From: Ectopseudomonas guguanensis
Lineage (GTDB): Bacteria > Pseudomonadota > Gammaproteobacteria > Pseudomonadales > Pseudomonadaceae
Assembly (NCBI RefSeq): GCF_900104265.1
Contig: NZ_FNJJ01000006.1
Span: forward strand, 245,470-309,469
Reading direction: 5' to 3'
DNA: 64,000 bases
Position numbers and translations under genes: made by a program. The notes under the pieces are model-generated. The model worked only from the letters and a program-made list of their open reading frames with translations. It had not been told where the DNA came from and did not search any database. Below are positions 22,178 to 30,384 of this stretch, one piece after another (the first letter of the stretch is position 1; each line of letters begins with the position of its first letter).

Positions 22178-23335
22178 TCAGCGCTTGCGGCCAAAGCCCG
22201 GGCGTTGGCCATCACCCGATGGAGGACGCTTACCGGGCGTTGCCGGGCGCGGCTTGCGTGCCGGACGCTCGGACAACTCGACGGCCGGTCGCGGCTGACG
22301 CTTCTTCACATCGCTCGGGCGCTCCGCTACCGGCGTGCCACGAACGTTTTCACGACGCTCGCCGCTGTCCTTGCGCGGGCCACGCGGCGCGCGCTGCTCG
22401 CCATCCTCACGGCGCGGCGCACGGCTCGGGCGGACGCCCTCGGCAGCCGCCTCGTCCTTGGCCGGACGCAATACGCGCTTGCCACGCACCTCGACCGGCT
22501 TGGCCGACTTGCGCTGCAGACGATCGAGCTTGTCGCGGGTCTTTTCCTTCATCGCCGGCAGCGCTTGCGGAGCCAGACCGACTTCGGCACTGAGAATGTC
22601 CACTTCGCGCTGGTCCATCTCGCGCCAGCGGCCCATGGTCAACTCGGAAGTCAGGAACACCGGACCGAAGCGCACGCGCTTCAGGCGGCTGACCACCAGG
22701 CCCTGGGACTCCCACAGGCGACGCACTTCGCGGTTACGCCCCTCCATCACCACGCAGTGATACCAGTGGTTGAAACCCTCGCCACCGGGCGCTTCCTTGA
22801 TGTCGGTGAACTTGGCCGGACCATCCTCGAGCATGACGCCGGTCTTGAGGTTCTCCAGCATCTCCTCGGTGACCTCGCCACGTACACGCACAGCGTATTC
22901 GCGGTCCATCTGATAGGACGGGTGCATCAGGCGGTTGGCCAGTTCACCGTCAGTGGTGAACAGCAGCAGACCGGTGGTGTTGATATCGAGACGCCCGATG
23001 TTGATCCAGCGGCCCTCTTTCGGGCGCGGCAGGCGATCGAATACGGTGGGACGGCCTTCCGGGTCGTCACGGGTGCAGATCTCGCCGTCCGGCTTGTTGT
23101 AGATCAGCACGCGGCGAACCGAGCCGGTGATCTCTTCACGCTTGAGCAGGCGGCCATCGAGAGCGATGGCATCGTTGGCGTCGACACGCTGGCCCAGGGT
23201 CGCGGCAGCGCCGTTGACCTTGACTCGACCTTCGGCGATCCAGGTCTCTATCTCGCGACGCGAGGCCAGCCCGAGACGGGCCAGGACTTTCTGCAGTTTC
23301 TCGCCTGCAGGACGCGGTTGTTCGTGCTCAGTCAT
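22178..23335 (-). CDS. rluB: 23S rRNA pseudouridine(2605) synthase
   Basis: This 385-residue protein isomerises a uridine in helix 93 of 23S rRNA. An S4 RNA-binding domain ([29 protein letters not shown]) is followed by the RsuA/RluB catalytic domain with the aspartate in [18 protein letters not shown]. The last 125 or so residues are a basic, arginine- and proline-rich low-complexity tail, probably an RNA-binding extension. I start at the ATG at 23335 with GGAGG nine bases upstream rather than the GTG at 23344. In this neighbourhood it lies downstream of scpA-scpB, a conserved grouping. Confidence 0.95.
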   Translation of the reverse strand: MTEHEQPRPAGEKLQKVLARLGLASRREIETWIAEGRVKVNGAAATLGQRVDANDAIALDGRLLKREEITGSVRRVLIYNKPDGEICTRDDPEGRPTVFDRLPRPKEGRWINIGRLDINTTGLLLFTTDGELANRLMHPSYQMDREYAVRVRGEVTEEMLENLKTGVMLEDGPAKFTDIKEAPGGEGFNHWYHCVVMEGRNREVRRLWESQGLVVSRLKRVRFGPVFLTSELTMGRWREMDQREVDILSAEVGLAPQALPAMKEKTRDKLDRLQRKSAKPVEVRGKRVLRPAKDEAAAEGVRPSRAPRREDGEQRAPRGPRKDSGERRENVRGTPVAERPSDVKKRQPRPAVELSERPARKPRPATPGKRPPSGDGQRPGFGRKR

Positions 23336-23450
23336 CTTGGGCACCTCCCGGTGTAGTAATGGATGATCGAAGGGCGCGCATCATACGCACTGCGAAGTAG
23401 ATAGGGTAGATGATGCTGCGGCGATCGAACCAAGAACACGACACTGAAGG

Positions 23451-23535
23451 GTAGGAGCCCCGCCCCGGGGCGAAGCCTTTGCGAATAGGCCAAGTATTAT
23501 CGACGCCCTGCCATTCGCCGCGAGGCGCGGCTCCT
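23451..23535. repeat. REPIN of the RAYT-associated family
   Basis: GTAGGAGCCCCGCCCCGGGG plus CGAAGCC at 23451-23477 and the inverted CCATTCGCCGCGAGGCGCGG plus CTCCTGC at 23511-23537 repeat the sequence seen around the RAYT at 3596, about 20 kb away. Confidence 0.8.
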
Positions 23536-23550
23536 GCACCGGATATGCGG

Positions 23551-23733
23551 TCAATGCCTGCGCCGCCCGGTGGCCTCCAGCGCCAGCAAGCGCATGTCGG
23601 CCTGGGCCAGCAGGGCCAGGCGTTCGTGCTTGTCCAGGCGCTTCCAGCCCTTGATCTCCTGACGGCTGCGGCCGCACCCCAGGCAGATGTCCTTTTCGAA
23701 TTCACAGACCTTGATGCAGGGATTCTTGCTCAT
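23551..23733 (-). CDS. DUF1289 domain protein
   Basis: This 60-residue protein begins MSKNPCIKVCEFEKDICLGC, with the cysteines that define DUF1289 (C6, C10, C17, C20), a probable small metal-binding cluster. A GGAG ribosome site precedes the ATG. No function is established for the family. It sits between scpB and rluB on the same strand, with a REPIN downstream. Confidence 0.88.
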   Translation of the reverse strand: MSKNPCIKVCEFEKDICLGCGRSRQEIKGWKRLDKHERLALLAQADMRLLALEATGRRRH

Positions 23734-23827
23734 TGGATCTCCAGACAGGAAGGATCGACTGCGCGAAGAATAAAGGCCTGAACCAGGCAGGAGAGATTGA
23801 AGGATTCGATACCCGGCTTAAAGCCTG

Positions 23828-24625
23828 TCAATGCAACGGTTCGTCGTCATCGAGGTCAGCCAGATCGCCTTCGACCACCGCCCCCTCGCCTTCATCAGCC
23901 AGGCGCAGGTCATCGAAGTCGGTCTTGAGCCCCTGCTCCATGCTGTCCAGTTCGGCCAGCAGACTACGGAAGCTGGTTTCTTCACGCGGCTCGGCGGCCT
24001 CGCCCTCCTCCTGCACGGCAAGATCGGCTCGCGCCTGCAGGCCTGCGGGGACTTCGGCGTCGTCATCCAGCGCCAGTTCCGGCTCTGGCTCGAGCTCGCG
24101 CAGGGCGGCAAGCGGCGGCAGCTCGTCGAGACTCTTCAGATTGAAGTGATCGAGAAAGCCCTTGGTGGTGGCGAACATCACCGGCCGCCCCGGCACGTCG
24201 CGATAGCCCACCACGCGAATCCACTCTCGCTCGAGCAGGGTCTTGGTGATGTTGCTGTTGACCGCCACGCCGCGCACGTCCTCGATCTCGCCGCGGGTGA
24301 TGGGCTGGCGATAGGCGATCAGCGCCAATGTCTCCAGCAGCGCACGGGAATAGCGCTGCGGACGCTCTTCCCAGAGCCGGCCGACCCAGGGAGCGAAGCG
24401 CTCACGCACCTGCAGGCGATAGCCCGAAGCGACTTCCTTGAGCTCGAAAGCGCGGCCCTCGCAGGACTGACGCAGGATTTCCAGCGCCGCCTTGAACTGC
24501 TCGGGCTCCGGCCGCTCGCCCTCCTCGAACAGTTCGAAGAGGCGCTCGAGCGACTGCGCCTTGCCGGAAGCCAGCAGAAAGGCTTCAAGCAACTGGGCCA
24601 GGTCTTTGGGGTCGTTCAGGTTCAT
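23828..24625 (-). CDS. scpB: Segregation and condensation protein B
   Basis: This 265-residue winged-helix protein is the kite subunit of the Smc-ScpAB complex and works with ScpA in chromosome folding. The core (residues 1-170) includes EALLLASGKAQSLERL-like start, SRALLETLALIAYRQPITRGEIEDVRGVAVNS and TTKGFLDHFNLKSLDELPPL. The final 90 residues are strongly acidic and probably disordered. It overlaps scpA by four bases, indicating translational coupling. Confidence 0.96.
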   Translation of the reverse strand: MNLNDPKDLAQLLEAFLLASGKAQSLERLFELFEEGERPEPEQFKAALEILRQSCEGRAFELKEVASGYRLQVRERFAPWVGRLWEERPQRYSRALLETLALIAYRQPITRGEIEDVRGVAVNSNITKTLLEREWIRVVGYRDVPGRPVMFATTKGFLDHFNLKSLDELPPLAALRELEPEPELALDDDAEVPAGLQARADLAVQEEGEAAEPREETSFRSLLAELDSMEQGLKTDFDDLRLADEGEGAVVEGDLADLDDDEPLH

Positions 24626-25446
24626 TCGGCACGGGCTCGGACGTGAATGGCGGCGAAGGGCTCATTCTGCACCAGCTCCACCAGGGATTCCTTGATCAAT
24701 TCGAGTACCGCCATAAAGGTCACCACCACGCCAAGTCGGCCCTCCTCGGCCGCGAAGAGTTCGACGAAAGGCACGAAAGCCCCGCCCTTGAGGCGCTCCA
24801 GCACTTCGCTCATGCGCTCGCGGGTAGACAATGCCTCGCGGGTTACCTGGTGGCTTTCGAACATGTCGGCGCGGCGCAGCACCTCGGCCATCGACAGCAG
24901 CACCTCTTCCAGGCTCACGTCCGGCAGCAACTTGCGCGCGCGGGCTTCGGGGGCGTCGAGCCTGGGCACGGTCACGTCGCGGCCGACGCGCGGCAGTTCG
25001 TCGATATTTTCGGCTGCGGCCTTGAAGCGCTCGTACTCCTGCAGGCGGCGGATCAGCTCGGCACGTGGATCGTCCTCTTCCTCCTCGGCTTCTGCCGAGC
25101 GCGGCAACAGCATGCGTGACTTGATCTCGGCGAGCATGGCGGCCATGACCAGGTATTCGGCGGCCAGCTCCAGACGCACCGATTTCATCAGCTCGACATA
25201 GCCCATGTACTGCTTGGTGATCTCGGCCACCGGGATATCGAGGATGTCGATGTTCTGCTTGCGGATCAGATAAAGCAGCAGGTCCAGTGGCCCCTCGAAG
25301 GCTTCGAGGAAGACTTCCAGAGCATCCGGGGGGATGTACAGGTCCAGCGGCAGCTCGGTGACCGCCTCGCCATAGACCAGGGCGAACGGCAGCTCCTGCT
25401 GGGCGCCAGCCTGGCTGTCGGGGGTGGGCGTGACGGGTTCGGTCAT
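24622..25446 (-). CDS. scpA: Segregation and condensation protein A
   Basis: This 274-residue kleisin bridges Smc heads with ScpB. The N-terminal signature FEGPLDLLLYLIRKQNIDILDIPVAEITKQYMGY is present in pieces from residue 51 onward, followed by LELAAEYLVMAAMLAEIKSRMLLP. The C-terminal winged helix contacts Smc. A 50-residue N-terminal extension precedes the kleisin core. Its end overlaps scpB, and trpS lies 14 bp upstream on the same strand. Confidence 0.96.
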   Translation of the reverse strand: MTEPVTPTPDSQAGAQQELPFALVYGEAVTELPLDLYIPPDALEVFLEAFEGPLDLLLYLIRKQNIDILDIPVAEITKQYMGYVELMKSVRLELAAEYLVMAAMLAEIKSRMLLPRSAEAEEEEDDPRAELIRRLQEYERFKAAAENIDELPRVGRDVTVPRLDAPEARARKLLPDVSLEEVLLSMAEVLRRADMFESHQVTREALSTRERMSEVLERLKGGAFVPFVELFAAEEGRLGVVVTFMAVLELIKESLVELVQNEPFAAIHVRARAE

Positions 25447-25460
25447 CGGCTGAGGTTCCT

Positions 25461-26675
25461 TTAGCGGTAATTCAGGCCCATGGCCATGCGCACTTCGGCC
25501 AGGGTGTTGCGCGCCTCGTCACGCGCGCGCTCGGCCCCCTCGGCGAGGATACTGCGCACCAGGTCGGGGTTTTCCTCGTAGTCGAAGGCACGCTGCTGCA
25601 GAGGAGTCAGCTCTGTCTGCAGAGACGAGCACAGCGCGCTCTTGCAATCGAGGCAACCAATCGAAGCGCTTCGGCAGCCCTCGATGACCCAATGCAATTG
25701 TTCGTCGTTGGAATACAACTGATGCAATGACCAGACCGGGCAACGCTGCGGCTCACCAGGGTCGTCACGGTGCACCCGCGCCGGATCGGTGGGCATGCGC
25801 CGCAGTTTTTCCTCGAGTTCGGCGTCGCTGTCACGCAGGAATATCGCATTGCCACTGGATTTGGCCATCTTCTGCCCATCCAGGCCAGGCACCCGCGAAA
25901 ACTCGGCGAGAATCGGCTGCGGCTCATTGAGAATCACCTTGCCGCCCCCTTCCAGATAGCCGTACAGACGCTCCTGATCGCCGAGGGTAATGCTGGTCTG
26001 CTCCTTGAGCAGGGCCCGCGCCGTCTCCAGCGCCTCTGCGTCGCCCTGCTCCTGATAAGCCTTGCGCAGGTTGCTGTAGAGCTTGCCGACTTTCTTGCCC
26101 AGCTTGCCAATGGCGGCTTCAGCCTTCAGCTCGAAATCCGGCTCGCTGCCGTACAGATGATTGAACCGGCGCGCCACTTCGCGGGCGAACTCGATATGGG
26201 GCAACTGGTCGGCGCCAACCGGCACCTGGCCGGCGCGATACAGCAGGATGTCCGCGGCCTGCAACAGCGGATAGCCAAGAAAGCCATAGGTAGAGAGATC
26301 CTTGCCGCTGTGACGCTCCTGCTGCTCCTTGTAGGAGGGCACGCGCTCGAGCCAGCTGAGTGGACAGATCATCGACAGCAACAGGTGCAGCTCGGCATGT
26401 TCCGGCACCTGCGACTGCACGAACAACGTAGCGGAGCTGGGGCTGACGCCTGCGGCCAGCCAGTCCACCGCCATGTCCATGACATGCTGGGAAAGCTGAC
26501 CGCTATCGGCGTATTCGGTGGTCAGGGCATGCCAGTCGACGATGCAGAAGAAGCAGTCGTACTCGTGCTGCAACCTGACCCAGTTCTTCAGCACACCGTG
26601 GTAGTGCCCGAGGTGCAGACGACCGCTCGGACGCATTCCTGACAGCACCCGACGTTCGGAGTCGTTAAGGCTCAA
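25461..26675 (-). CDS. trpS: Tryptophan--tRNA ligase
   Basis: This 404-residue class I synthetase charges tRNA-Trp. The ATP-binding HIGH variant is HLGHYHG and the second signature is KMAKS, in GLDGQKMAKSSGNAI. Sequence between them (FLGYPLLQAADILLYRAGQVPVGADQ) is typical of bacterial TrpRS. It is longer than the 334-residue E. coli enzyme because of an internal insertion (around residues 180-240) and a cysteine-containing C-terminal region, features of the longer Pseudomonas form. It is transcribed into scpA after 14 bp. Confidence 0.95.
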   Translation of the reverse strand: MSLNDSERRVLSGMRPSGRLHLGHYHGVLKNWVRLQHEYDCFFCIVDWHALTTEYADSGQLSQHVMDMAVDWLAAGVSPSSATLFVQSQVPEHAELHLLLSMICPLSWLERVPSYKEQQERHSGKDLSTYGFLGYPLLQAADILLYRAGQVPVGADQLPHIEFAREVARRFNHLYGSEPDFELKAEAAIGKLGKKVGKLYSNLRKAYQEQGDAEALETARALLKEQTSITLGDQERLYGYLEGGGKVILNEPQPILAEFSRVPGLDGQKMAKSSGNAIFLRDSDAELEEKLRRMPTDPARVHRDDPGEPQRCPVWSLHQLYSNDEQLHWVIEGCRSASIGCLDCKSALCSSLQTELTPLQQRAFDYEENPDLVRSILAEGAERARDEARNTLAEVRMAMGLNYR

Positions 26676-26746
26676 ACCGTTCTATCCAAAATCCAGACAA
26701 GACCACGGAGTATAGGGTAGCTGCGCCCACAACGGAAAAGCCGGCG

Positions 26747-27373
26747 TCAGAGATCGTCGAACGGCGTCGGGTCACCGCATCCGACGCGTAGAACTTCCGG
26801 GCTATCGTCGGCGAGATTGACCACGGTGGAGGCTTCCAGCCCGCCGAAACCACCGTCGATGATCAGGTCGACATGGTGTTCGAGAATCTGCCGCATTTCG
26901 TAGGGGTCGGACATCGGTAGCTCGTCGCCCGGCATGATCAGGCTGACGCTCATCAGCGGCTCGCCCAACTGCTCCAGCAATGCCAAAGCGATGGGATGGC
27001 TGGGCACGCGAATGCCAATGGTGCGGCGCTTGGGATGCAGCAGCATGCGCGGCACTTCGCGGGTGGCATTGAGAATGAAGGTATAGGGGCCTGGCGTATG
27101 GTTCTTCAGCAGGCGGAAGGCGGCGGTGTCGACCTTGGCGAACAGACCAATCTGCGACAGGTCGCGGCAGACCAGGGTGAAGTTGTGCTTGTCGTCGAGC
27201 TGACGCAGGCGGCGAATACGCTCGACCGCATTCTTGTCGCCGATGGCGCAGCCCAGCGCGTAGGACGAGTCGGTGGGATAAACCACCACGCCACCGCCAC
27301 GAATGATTTCCACGGCCTGCTTTATCAGGCGCGCCTGGGGGTTTTCCGGGTGAACCTGGAAAAATTGACTCAC
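26747..27373 (-). CDS. YciO/TsaC-type L-threonylcarbamoyladenylate synthase family protein
   Basis: This 208-residue protein has the YrdC/Sua5 fold: GGVVVYPTDSSYALGCAIGDKNAVERI, KHNFTLVCRDLSQI, TPGPYTFILNAT, RRTIGIRVPSHPIA and SVSLIMPGDELP. It belongs to the YciO branch rather than to canonical TsaC, so activity in tRNA t6A synthesis is plausible but uncertain. I use the GTG at 27373, with GGGAG six bases upstream; the ATG at 27415 would overlap the upstream PHP gene by 29 bases. Confidence 0.88.
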   Translation of the reverse strand: MSQFFQVHPENPQARLIKQAVEIIRGGGVVVYPTDSSYALGCAIGDKNAVERIRRLRQLDDKHNFTLVCRDLSQIGLFAKVDTAAFRLLKNHTPGPYTFILNATREVPRMLLHPKRRTIGIRVPSHPIALALLEQLGEPLMSVSLIMPGDELPMSDPYEMRQILEHHVDLIIDGGFGGLEASTVVNLADDSPEVLRVGCGDPTPFDDL

Positions 27374-27386
27374 GCTTGCTCCCTGC

Positions 27387-28253
27387 TCATGAAGTGACAG
27401 CGGATGGCTGTGCATGTTCGAAGCGCTCCCAGAGCGCAGTCAGGTCATCGGGCAACGGGCGATACATACCCAGTTCGGACCAGTCGCCCGGCGCATGGAA
27501 ATCACTGCCGACGCTGGCCATCAGGCCAAACTCGCGCGCCAGGATCGCCAGGCCACCAACCTGTTCGGCCGGCTGCATGCCATTGACCACTTCCAGGGCA
27601 TGACCACCTGCTGCCGCGAAATCCGCCACCAGGCGCCGGCGCTTACTGCGAGTAAAGTCGTACTGCCAGGGATGCGCCAGGCTGATCCAGGCCTTGGCCG
27701 CATGCAGCGTGGCTAGCGTGTCTTCCAGCGCCGGCCAGTGCTGCTTGACATCACCCAGCTTGCCCGAGCCCAGCCATTTGCGAAACGCCTCGGCACGGTC
27801 ACGGACATGCCCGGCGCGCACGAGAAATTCTGCGAAATGCGGACGCGCCGGCGCGTTGCCGCTATCGCCCAATTCCTGTTGGACAGCACGTGCGCCCTCA
27901 AGTGCACCTGGCATGCCCTTGGCCGCCAGGCGTCGGTCGATTTCCTCGGCACGTTGCCAGCGCCCATGGTGCAAAGCCTCGATGGCAGCCCGCAGGGCGG
28001 GTGCCTCCCGCTCGAAGGCGTAGCCCAGCACATGAATGGTCGCCCCGCCCCAGGTGCAGGACAGCTCGATGCCGTTGATCAGCTGCATGCCCAGCGGCTC
28101 GGCCGCGAGGCGCGCCTCATCGAGCCCTTCGAGGGTGTCATGGTCGGTCAGCGCCAGCAGCCGCACACCGCGTTCGTGCGCCCGGGCCACCAGTACGGCG
28201 GGCGCCAGGGCGCCATCTGAGGCGGTGCTGTGGCAGTGCAGATCGACAATCAT
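27387..28253 (-). CDS. PHP-domain phosphoesterase (YciV/RNase AM family)
   Basis: This 288-residue metal phosphoesterase has PHP motifs I to IV: DLHCHSTASDG, LTDHDT, the SLAHPWQY histidine and GSDFHAPGDWSELG. E. coli YciV trims 5' ends of rRNA precursors and hydrolyses 3',5'-nucleotide bisphosphates (established for the family). I start at the ATG at 28253 (MIVDLHCHS); the frame upstream to 28337 is out of line with homologues. It is followed by the YciO-type gene, as yciV and yciO are in E. coli. Confidence 0.92.
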   Translation of the reverse strand: MIVDLHCHSTASDGALAPAVLVARAHERGVRLLALTDHDTLEGLDEARLAAEPLGMQLINGIELSCTWGGATIHVLGYAFEREAPALRAAIEALHHGRWQRAEEIDRRLAAKGMPGALEGARAVQQELGDSGNAPARPHFAEFLVRAGHVRDRAEAFRKWLGSGKLGDVKQHWPALEDTLATLHAAKAWISLAHPWQYDFTRSKRRRLVADFAAAGGHALEVVNGMQPAEQVGGLAILAREFGLMASVGSDFHAPGDWSELGMYRPLPDDLTALWERFEHAQPSAVTS

Positions 28254-28371
28254 GGCGGCGCTTTCGTTGAGATTGATGTTTGTTATTATGCCCCACATCC
28301 GCCGCAAGGCAGTCGCCGTATAGCGCAAACGCTCCATTCCCTCCCCGCTTCGACCTGAATTAAGGACTGAG

Positions 28372-28671
28372 ATGCTCTACGCCATCATCGCCACCGACGT
28401 CGAAAACTCCCTGGAAAATCGTCTGGCCACCCGCCCTGCTCACCTCGCCCGCCTGGAACAGTTGAAGCAGGAAGGTCGCCTGCTGCTGGCCGGCCCGCAT
28501 CCGGCCATCGACAGCAATGACCCAGGCCCGGCGGGCTTCAGCGGCAGCCTGGTGGTGGCCGAATTCGACTCCCTTGAAGCTGCGCAGAAATGGGCCGATG
28601 CCGACCCGTACCGCACAGCCGGTGTGTATGCCAACGTGGTGGTCAAACCCTTCAAGAAAGTGCTGCCCTGA
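28372..28671 (+). CDS. yciI: YciI family protein
   Basis: This 99-residue dimeric alpha/beta barrel-like protein starts [18 protein letters not shown] and contains the family histidine/aspartate pair ([24 protein letters not shown]). Structures are known but the reaction is not. It is divergent from the PHP and YciO-type genes, which keeps the yciV-yciO-yciI grouping seen in enterics. Confidence 0.92.
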   Translation: MLYAIIATDVENSLENRLATRPAHLARLEQLKQEGRLLLAGPHPAIDSNDPGPAGFSGSLVVAEFDSLEAAQKWADADPYRTAGVYANVVVKPFKKVLP

Positions 28672-28712
28672 TACAGCGCCCTTCATGCTGCTTTCGCCCA
28701 CAAGGAATCGCG

Positions 28713-29096
28713 ATGCGCTCGATCCCGTCGTCCCTGCTGGTCACCCTGATGTTGACCTGCACCGCGCTGCAGGCTGAAGAAGAAAGTGCGCAGCCAGCCG
28801 CAGCGCCAACAGCCGCAATCGATGAGCAGAGCCGGCAGCTCGAGCAGCGCCTGGCGCAAAGCGAACAGCTGCGCAGCGAGCAGGAAGCCAGCAGCGCTGT
28901 GCAACTGCAACGCCTGCGCCAGGAAAACCAGCGCCTGCGCTTGCAACTCAAGGAAAGCCAGGCGCAGACGCAACCCCGCCTGCTCAGCGAGGAGCAGACC
29001 TGGTTCGCCCTTGGCGCCGCCCTGAGCCTGGTTTCGGTGCTGTTCGGCGCCCTGTTGCGCGGCTCGCGTAAGACCCGCCGCGAGTGGATCAACTGA
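28713..29096 (+). CDS. Small exported coiled-coil protein with C-terminal membrane anchor
   Basis: This 127-residue protein has a signal peptide (about residues 1-21, ending LQAEEE), a glutamine/glutamate-rich coiled coil at about 38-90, and a transmembrane segment near 95-117 (WFALGAALSLVSVLFGALLRG) followed by a basic cytoplasmic tail RKTRREW. The layout resembles the C-terminal half of YgiM/TIGR04211-type proteins, without the SH3 domain. It is four bases upstream of the Cpx-like regulator, so the two are probably cotranscribed. Function unknown. Confidence 0.75.
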   Translation: MRSIPSSLLVTLMLTCTALQAEEESAQPAAAPTAAIDEQSRQLEQRLAQSEQLRSEQEASSAVQLQRLRQENQRLRLQLKESQAQTQPRLLSEEQTWFALGAALSLVSVLFGALLRGSRKTRREWIN

Positions 29097-29100
29097 AGCC

Positions 29101-29778
29101 ATGAGCCGACTGCTGCTGATCGACGACGACCAGGAACTCTGCGAGCTGCTCGCCAACTGGCTGACCCAGGAAGGCTTTCAGGTGACCGCCTGCCACGAAG
29201 CCGGCGGCGCGCGCCAGGCACTTGCCGCGCAGGCGCCCGATGCCGTGGTGCTCGACGTGATGCTGCCGGACGGCAGCGGCCTTGAGCTGCTCAAGCAGTT
29301 ACGTAGTGAACATCCTGATCTGCCGGTGCTGATGTTGTCCGCCCGCGGCGAGCCGCTGGATCGCATCCTCGGCCTGGAGCTGGGCGCCGATGACTATCTG
29401 GCCAAGCCGTGCGATCCGCGCGAGCTGACCGCGCGCCTGCGTGCCGTACTCCGGCGCACCGCGCCGGCCCCGGCCAGTAGCCAGCTGGAGCTGGGCGACC
29501 TCAGCTTCAGCCCCAACCGCGGCGTGGTGAGTATCGGCGAGCATGACGTTCCGCTGACGCTTTCCGAAAGCCGCCTGCTGGAGGCTCTGCTGCGTCAACC
29601 GGGCGAACCGGTGGACAAACAGGCGCTGGCGCAACTCGCCCTGGGTCGCAAACTGACCCTGTATGACCGCAGTCTGGACATGCACGTCAGCAACCTGCGC
29701 AAGAAACTCGGCCCGCACCCCGACGGCCGGCCGCGCATTCTCGCCCTGCGTGGCCGCGGTTATTACTACGCCACGTGA
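29101..29778 (+). CDS. CpxR-like OmpR-family response regulator
   Basis: This 225-residue regulator has a receiver domain with acidic residues D8-D10, the phosphoacceptor D52 in VVLDVMLPDG, S80 and K102, followed by an OmpR-type winged helix (about 130-225, ending RGRGYYY). The neighbouring Spy/CpxP-like gene and sensor kinase make it the regulator of a Cpx-type envelope-stress pathway. A candidate binding site lies just downstream at 29816, ahead of the Spy-like gene. Confidence 0.9.
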   Translation: MSRLLLIDDDQELCELLANWLTQEGFQVTACHEAGGARQALAAQAPDAVVLDVMLPDGSGLELLKQLRSEHPDLPVLMLSARGEPLDRILGLELGADDYLAKPCDPRELTARLRAVLRRTAPAPASSQLELGDLSFSPNRGVVSIGEHDVPLTLSESRLLEALLRQPGEPVDKQALAQLALGRKLTLYDRSLDMHVSNLRKKLGPHPDGRPRILALRGRGYYYAT

Positions 29779-29793
29779 TCCTTTGCCCCTTAA

Positions 29794-29831
29794 GTAAACG
29801 ACCTGCAACATCGCCTTTACCCAAGCTTTAC
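29794..29831. promoter_or_regulatory. Candidate CpxR box upstream of the Spy-like gene
   Basis: TTTAC-N6-TTTAC at 29816-29831 is, on the minus strand, a GTAAA direct repeat with an 11-base period, close to the CpxR consensus GTAAA-N5-GTAAA. A further GTAAA stands at 29794-29798 in the plus orientation. The site lies 80-120 bp before the Spy-like start. The six-base spacer is one longer than the usual consensus. Confidence 0.5.
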
Positions 29832-29913
29832 CGACGTCTGACTGCCCTTGACCTTGACCGCCGCATAATGAGCCCATCCGGTCGTTACCGGTTTCGAGAC
29901 AAGGAGAATCACC

Positions 29914-30321
29914 ATGCGCAAGACCCTTACCGCCCTGCTGCTCGCCGCCACCCTGCCGACCCTGGCCTTCGCCATGCCGGACGGCGGCCCGCGCCACCAT
30001 GACCGCGACCACGGCATGTTCAAGGAGCTGAACCTGAGCAAGGAACAACGCCAGGAGTTCCGCAAGCTGATGGGCGAGCAGATGAAGACCCATCGCGACA
30101 TCACCAAGCGCTACCTGGACAAGCTGCCGGAAGCCGAGAAGCAGGCCATGAAGAAGGAGCTGGACCAGGCCCGCGCCGACCAGCACAAGGCCCTGCGTGA
30201 CCTGCTCAACCCCGAACAGCAGAAAGCCTTCGACGAGCACCAGAAGAAAATGGAAGCTCGCCGCGCCGAAATGGCCGAATTCAAGGCCTGGAAGGCCGAG
30301 AAGGACAAAAAGACCAACTGA
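29914..30321 (+). CDS. Spy/CpxP-family periplasmic protein
   Basis: This 135-residue protein has a clear signal peptide (MRKTLTALLLAATLPTLAFA) and a mature alpha-helical body with the family signature NLSKEQRQEFRKLM near residue 45 and LNPEQQKAF near 97, the two LTxxQ-like motifs. Spy and CpxP bind unfolded envelope proteins and, for CpxP, restrain the kinase. Placement between regulator and kinase genes supports a CpxP-like role. An AAGGAG ribosome site precedes the ATG. Confidence 0.88.
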   Translation: MRKTLTALLLAATLPTLAFAMPDGGPRHHDRDHGMFKELNLSKEQRQEFRKLMGEQMKTHRDITKRYLDKLPEAEKQAMKKELDQARADQHKALRDLLNPEQQKAFDEHQKKMEARRAEMAEFKAWKAEKDKKTN

Positions 30322-30338
30322 TCCGTCGTCCCCAATCT

Positions 30339-30369
30339 GCCGCCGCGCTCCCCGAGCCCGGCGGCTTTT
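30339..30369 (+). terminator. Possible attenuating terminator between the Spy-like gene and the kinase
   Basis: GCCGCCG and CGGCGGC form a 7-bp stem around a 13-base loop and are followed by TTTT. It sits 18 bases after the Spy-like stop and just ahead of the kinase start, so it may lower kinase expression relative to the periplasmic protein. Confidence 0.55.
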
Positions 30370-30384
30370 GCATGAGGAATCACC

